From NCBI RefSeq assembly GCF_027596085.1, contig NC_072460.1, positions 9,286,231 through 9,350,230 on the forward strand: a DNA stretch of 64,000 nucleotides, in the 5' to 3' direction. The notes beneath the pieces were generated by a model that worked only from the letters and a program-made list of their open reading frames with translations, was not told where the DNA came from and did no database searches. This document shows positions 62,541-64,000 of this stretch, piece after piece. Origin of the DNA: Anoplopoma fimbria (taxonomy: Eukaryota > Chordata > Actinopteri > Perciformes > Anoplopomatidae). How positions within the stretch are numbered: the stretch's first letter is position 1; every line of letters begins with the position of its first letter. The translations under genes and the position numbers were made by a program.

Positions 62541-63069
62541 TCTCCATTACAGTAGGGACTTCAGCCACATGGCAGAGCTACGAATGTGCCAACAGACCAA
62601 AAAGAAACTGAGGGGAAACGAGTAAGAGACAATTGTTGAACAAATTCGTTGACCCATTACCTGGCAAACTTTGATTTGTAAGTGTTCATTTTAAAGCAAA
62701 TTTGATGCATGTGTGCAAGTTTGAAAAATAAAATGACCTTTTTTTATTAAAGATTACTGTTATACCAATCTACTTCCTGTTTATTCACCCATATGCCCAC
62801 AGTAGTCATGTGATATACTCTCTATATACAGAGATAGAGATATTTGAGTATTTTTTAGATATCATAAGAGTCTTATCAAATATAATATGCATCCCATGCA
62901 CGCTTTCCCGTTCCTCCTCTCTCACCCCATGTTTTAATTCCCCCAGTTCCCTCCACCCTAATGAAATTTCAAAATGAATCCACTATATTTATTAAGAATA
63001 TCCAAAATGCCACTCGGATATAGGTAGTAAAACCATTTCATGTATATATAAATTGTAAGACACATTCAG
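62541..63069. other. Stretch with nothing recognised
   Basis: 62,541-62,760 may belong to the Harbinger-like derivative (AAATAAAATG near 62,725). The rest is AT-rich with no exon or named repeat. Confidence 0.3.
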
Positions 63070-63861
63070 CTTCTTACATTAAAATAAAATGGGAGATGGA
63101 GGGAGGTATAACTATATCTGAGGAAGAATGGACAACAATATGGAAGTTTCAATGTAAGTATAATAGCTCACAGACATGGAGAGAAAAATGTGATAAGGTA
63201 TTTTATTTTACCCTCTTAGAAATGCTACTATGGTATAAAAAACATCCTGTTTCTTGGATAGGATGTGGAAACTAAAATGCAAACAATTACCATATTTTTT
63301 CCGGTTGACCGGTATTTAAAAACTATTGAAAAGTGATACACACTGCCCGACAACACATTTTTGAAGGTGATATACCCCTAGAAAGTCAAACCATGTATCT
63401 TGGATATTTACCTAAAAAATTGTAAAAAAATATATAAATATTTAATAAGTGTAATTCTGGTAGCCGTAAAAAGACTCTTACCAGGAAATGAGTCACAATA
63501 GAGTCCCAATTTAAATTCATGGATGGTTATTACTATGGATAATGTTCAAAATGGAAAAAATAACAGCATCTGTCAACTATAAATTGGAACAGTTTTTGTC
63601 ATATTGGGAAAAATGGGTTACATTTGTAACAGCCCATAGACCAGATTATATTTTCACAAATGGATGAATGCACTGTAGAGAATAGATCACTCCTTAGTTA
63701 TATATAGTTTTATTTTTGTTATTTTTCCCGTCCTTGTTCTGTATGTGTATACCTAAAATAGACATTATCTGAAGATCTCTATGTAAAGTGTACATAGTCT
63801 GAAATACATCTGTAAATGTCTGATTGATGCCAACTATCAATAGAAAAATAAATAAAAAAAG
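63070..63861 (+). mobile_element. L1-like LINE 3' end with poly(A)-type tail
   Basis: Plus-strand blocks of the L1 ORF2 C-terminus: EEEWTTIWKFQCKYNSS, LLEMLLWYKKHP, CGN followed by NNYHIFFPV (the C-x-x-x-N...H-I-F-W region), KYLISVILVAVKRLLPGN and LEQFLSYWEKWVTFV. A ~190-bp 3' UTR ends in an A-rich tail (about 63,843-63,861). 5'-truncated, with a few stops. Its tail abuts L2 sequence, suggesting insertion into that L2. Confidence 0.7.
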
Positions 63862-64000
63862 AAACTGGAAGCTGTTACCACAGGAGAGGAGCTTGATAGC
63901 TGAAGGCTCTAGTTGCCATTCTACTTTTGGAGACTCTAGGAACCATACGTAACCCTGCATGCTGGGAGCGCAGTGTTCTGGTGGGGTAAAAGGGCACTAT
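63862..64000 (-). mobile_element. L2-clade LINE fragment (copy 5), runs off the window
   Basis: The minus strand encodes the C-terminal L2 block (P-T-R-x-x-R-S-Q-H-A-G, then VPRVSKSRMATRAFSYQAPLLW in altered frames), homologous to 13,130-13,240 of copy 3. Continues beyond base 64,000. Confidence 0.75.

Overview
This is a window of vertebrate nuclear DNA, almost certainly from a teleost fish. It contains intron-split coding exons with GT/AG borders: a complete slow/cardiac troponin C gene and most of a FAM107-family gene. The repeats are those of ray-finned fish: Rex3-like (RTE), Rex1/Babar-like, L2, Tx1 and L1 LINEs, Ty3/Gypsy and DIRS elements, Tc1/mariner and Harbinger remnants, and tRNA-derived SINEs. 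There are no operons, ribosome binding sites, CRISPR arrays or prokaryotic systems. Family names rest on motifs read by eye, not on a database search.

Layout. 1-5 kb: end of a DIRS tyrosine recombinase, a Tc1 copy, an inverted L2 LINE with an esterase-type ORF1, and a non-coding dispersed repeat. 5-18.7 kb: one decayed Ty3/Gypsy element (gag, protease, RT/RNase H, integrase). It is split by a ~760-bp MITE and by a 7.2-kb nest of LINEs (Rex1-like, L2 in L2, SINE in L2). 19.4-23 kb: a Rex3-like LINE and an RTE-tailed SINE, both with target-site duplications. 23-34.4 kb: a FAM107-family gene on the minus strand (three exons seen; the last lies outside the window), whose introns hold an L1, a second Gypsy and SINEs. 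25.5-43 kb: four well-formed plus-strand exons of one or more genes I cannot name, two of them inside a FAM107 intron. 35-39 kb: dispersed repeats, a solo LTR with a 5-bp duplication, a SINE and two MITEs. 43-48.1 kb: an inverted L2 split by a near full-length Rex3-like LINE and by an L2 tail. 49.3-50.4 kb: an LTR with primer binding site and leader. 51.0-56 kb: the six-exon troponin C gene (minus). 57.6-60.5 kb: a Tx1-like LINE and a 51-bp minisatellite. 61-64 kb: dispersed repeat, Tc1 and Harbinger remnants, an L1 3' end and the start of another L2.

Only troponin C, the FAM107 gene and the unidentified exons look like host genes under constraint. The rest is a stratified record of insertions, several dated relative to one another by nesting and target-site duplications. 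I see no new biochemical system. The best leads are the unidentified plus-strand exons interleaved with the FAM107 gene, the nested insertions, and several perfect hairpins.
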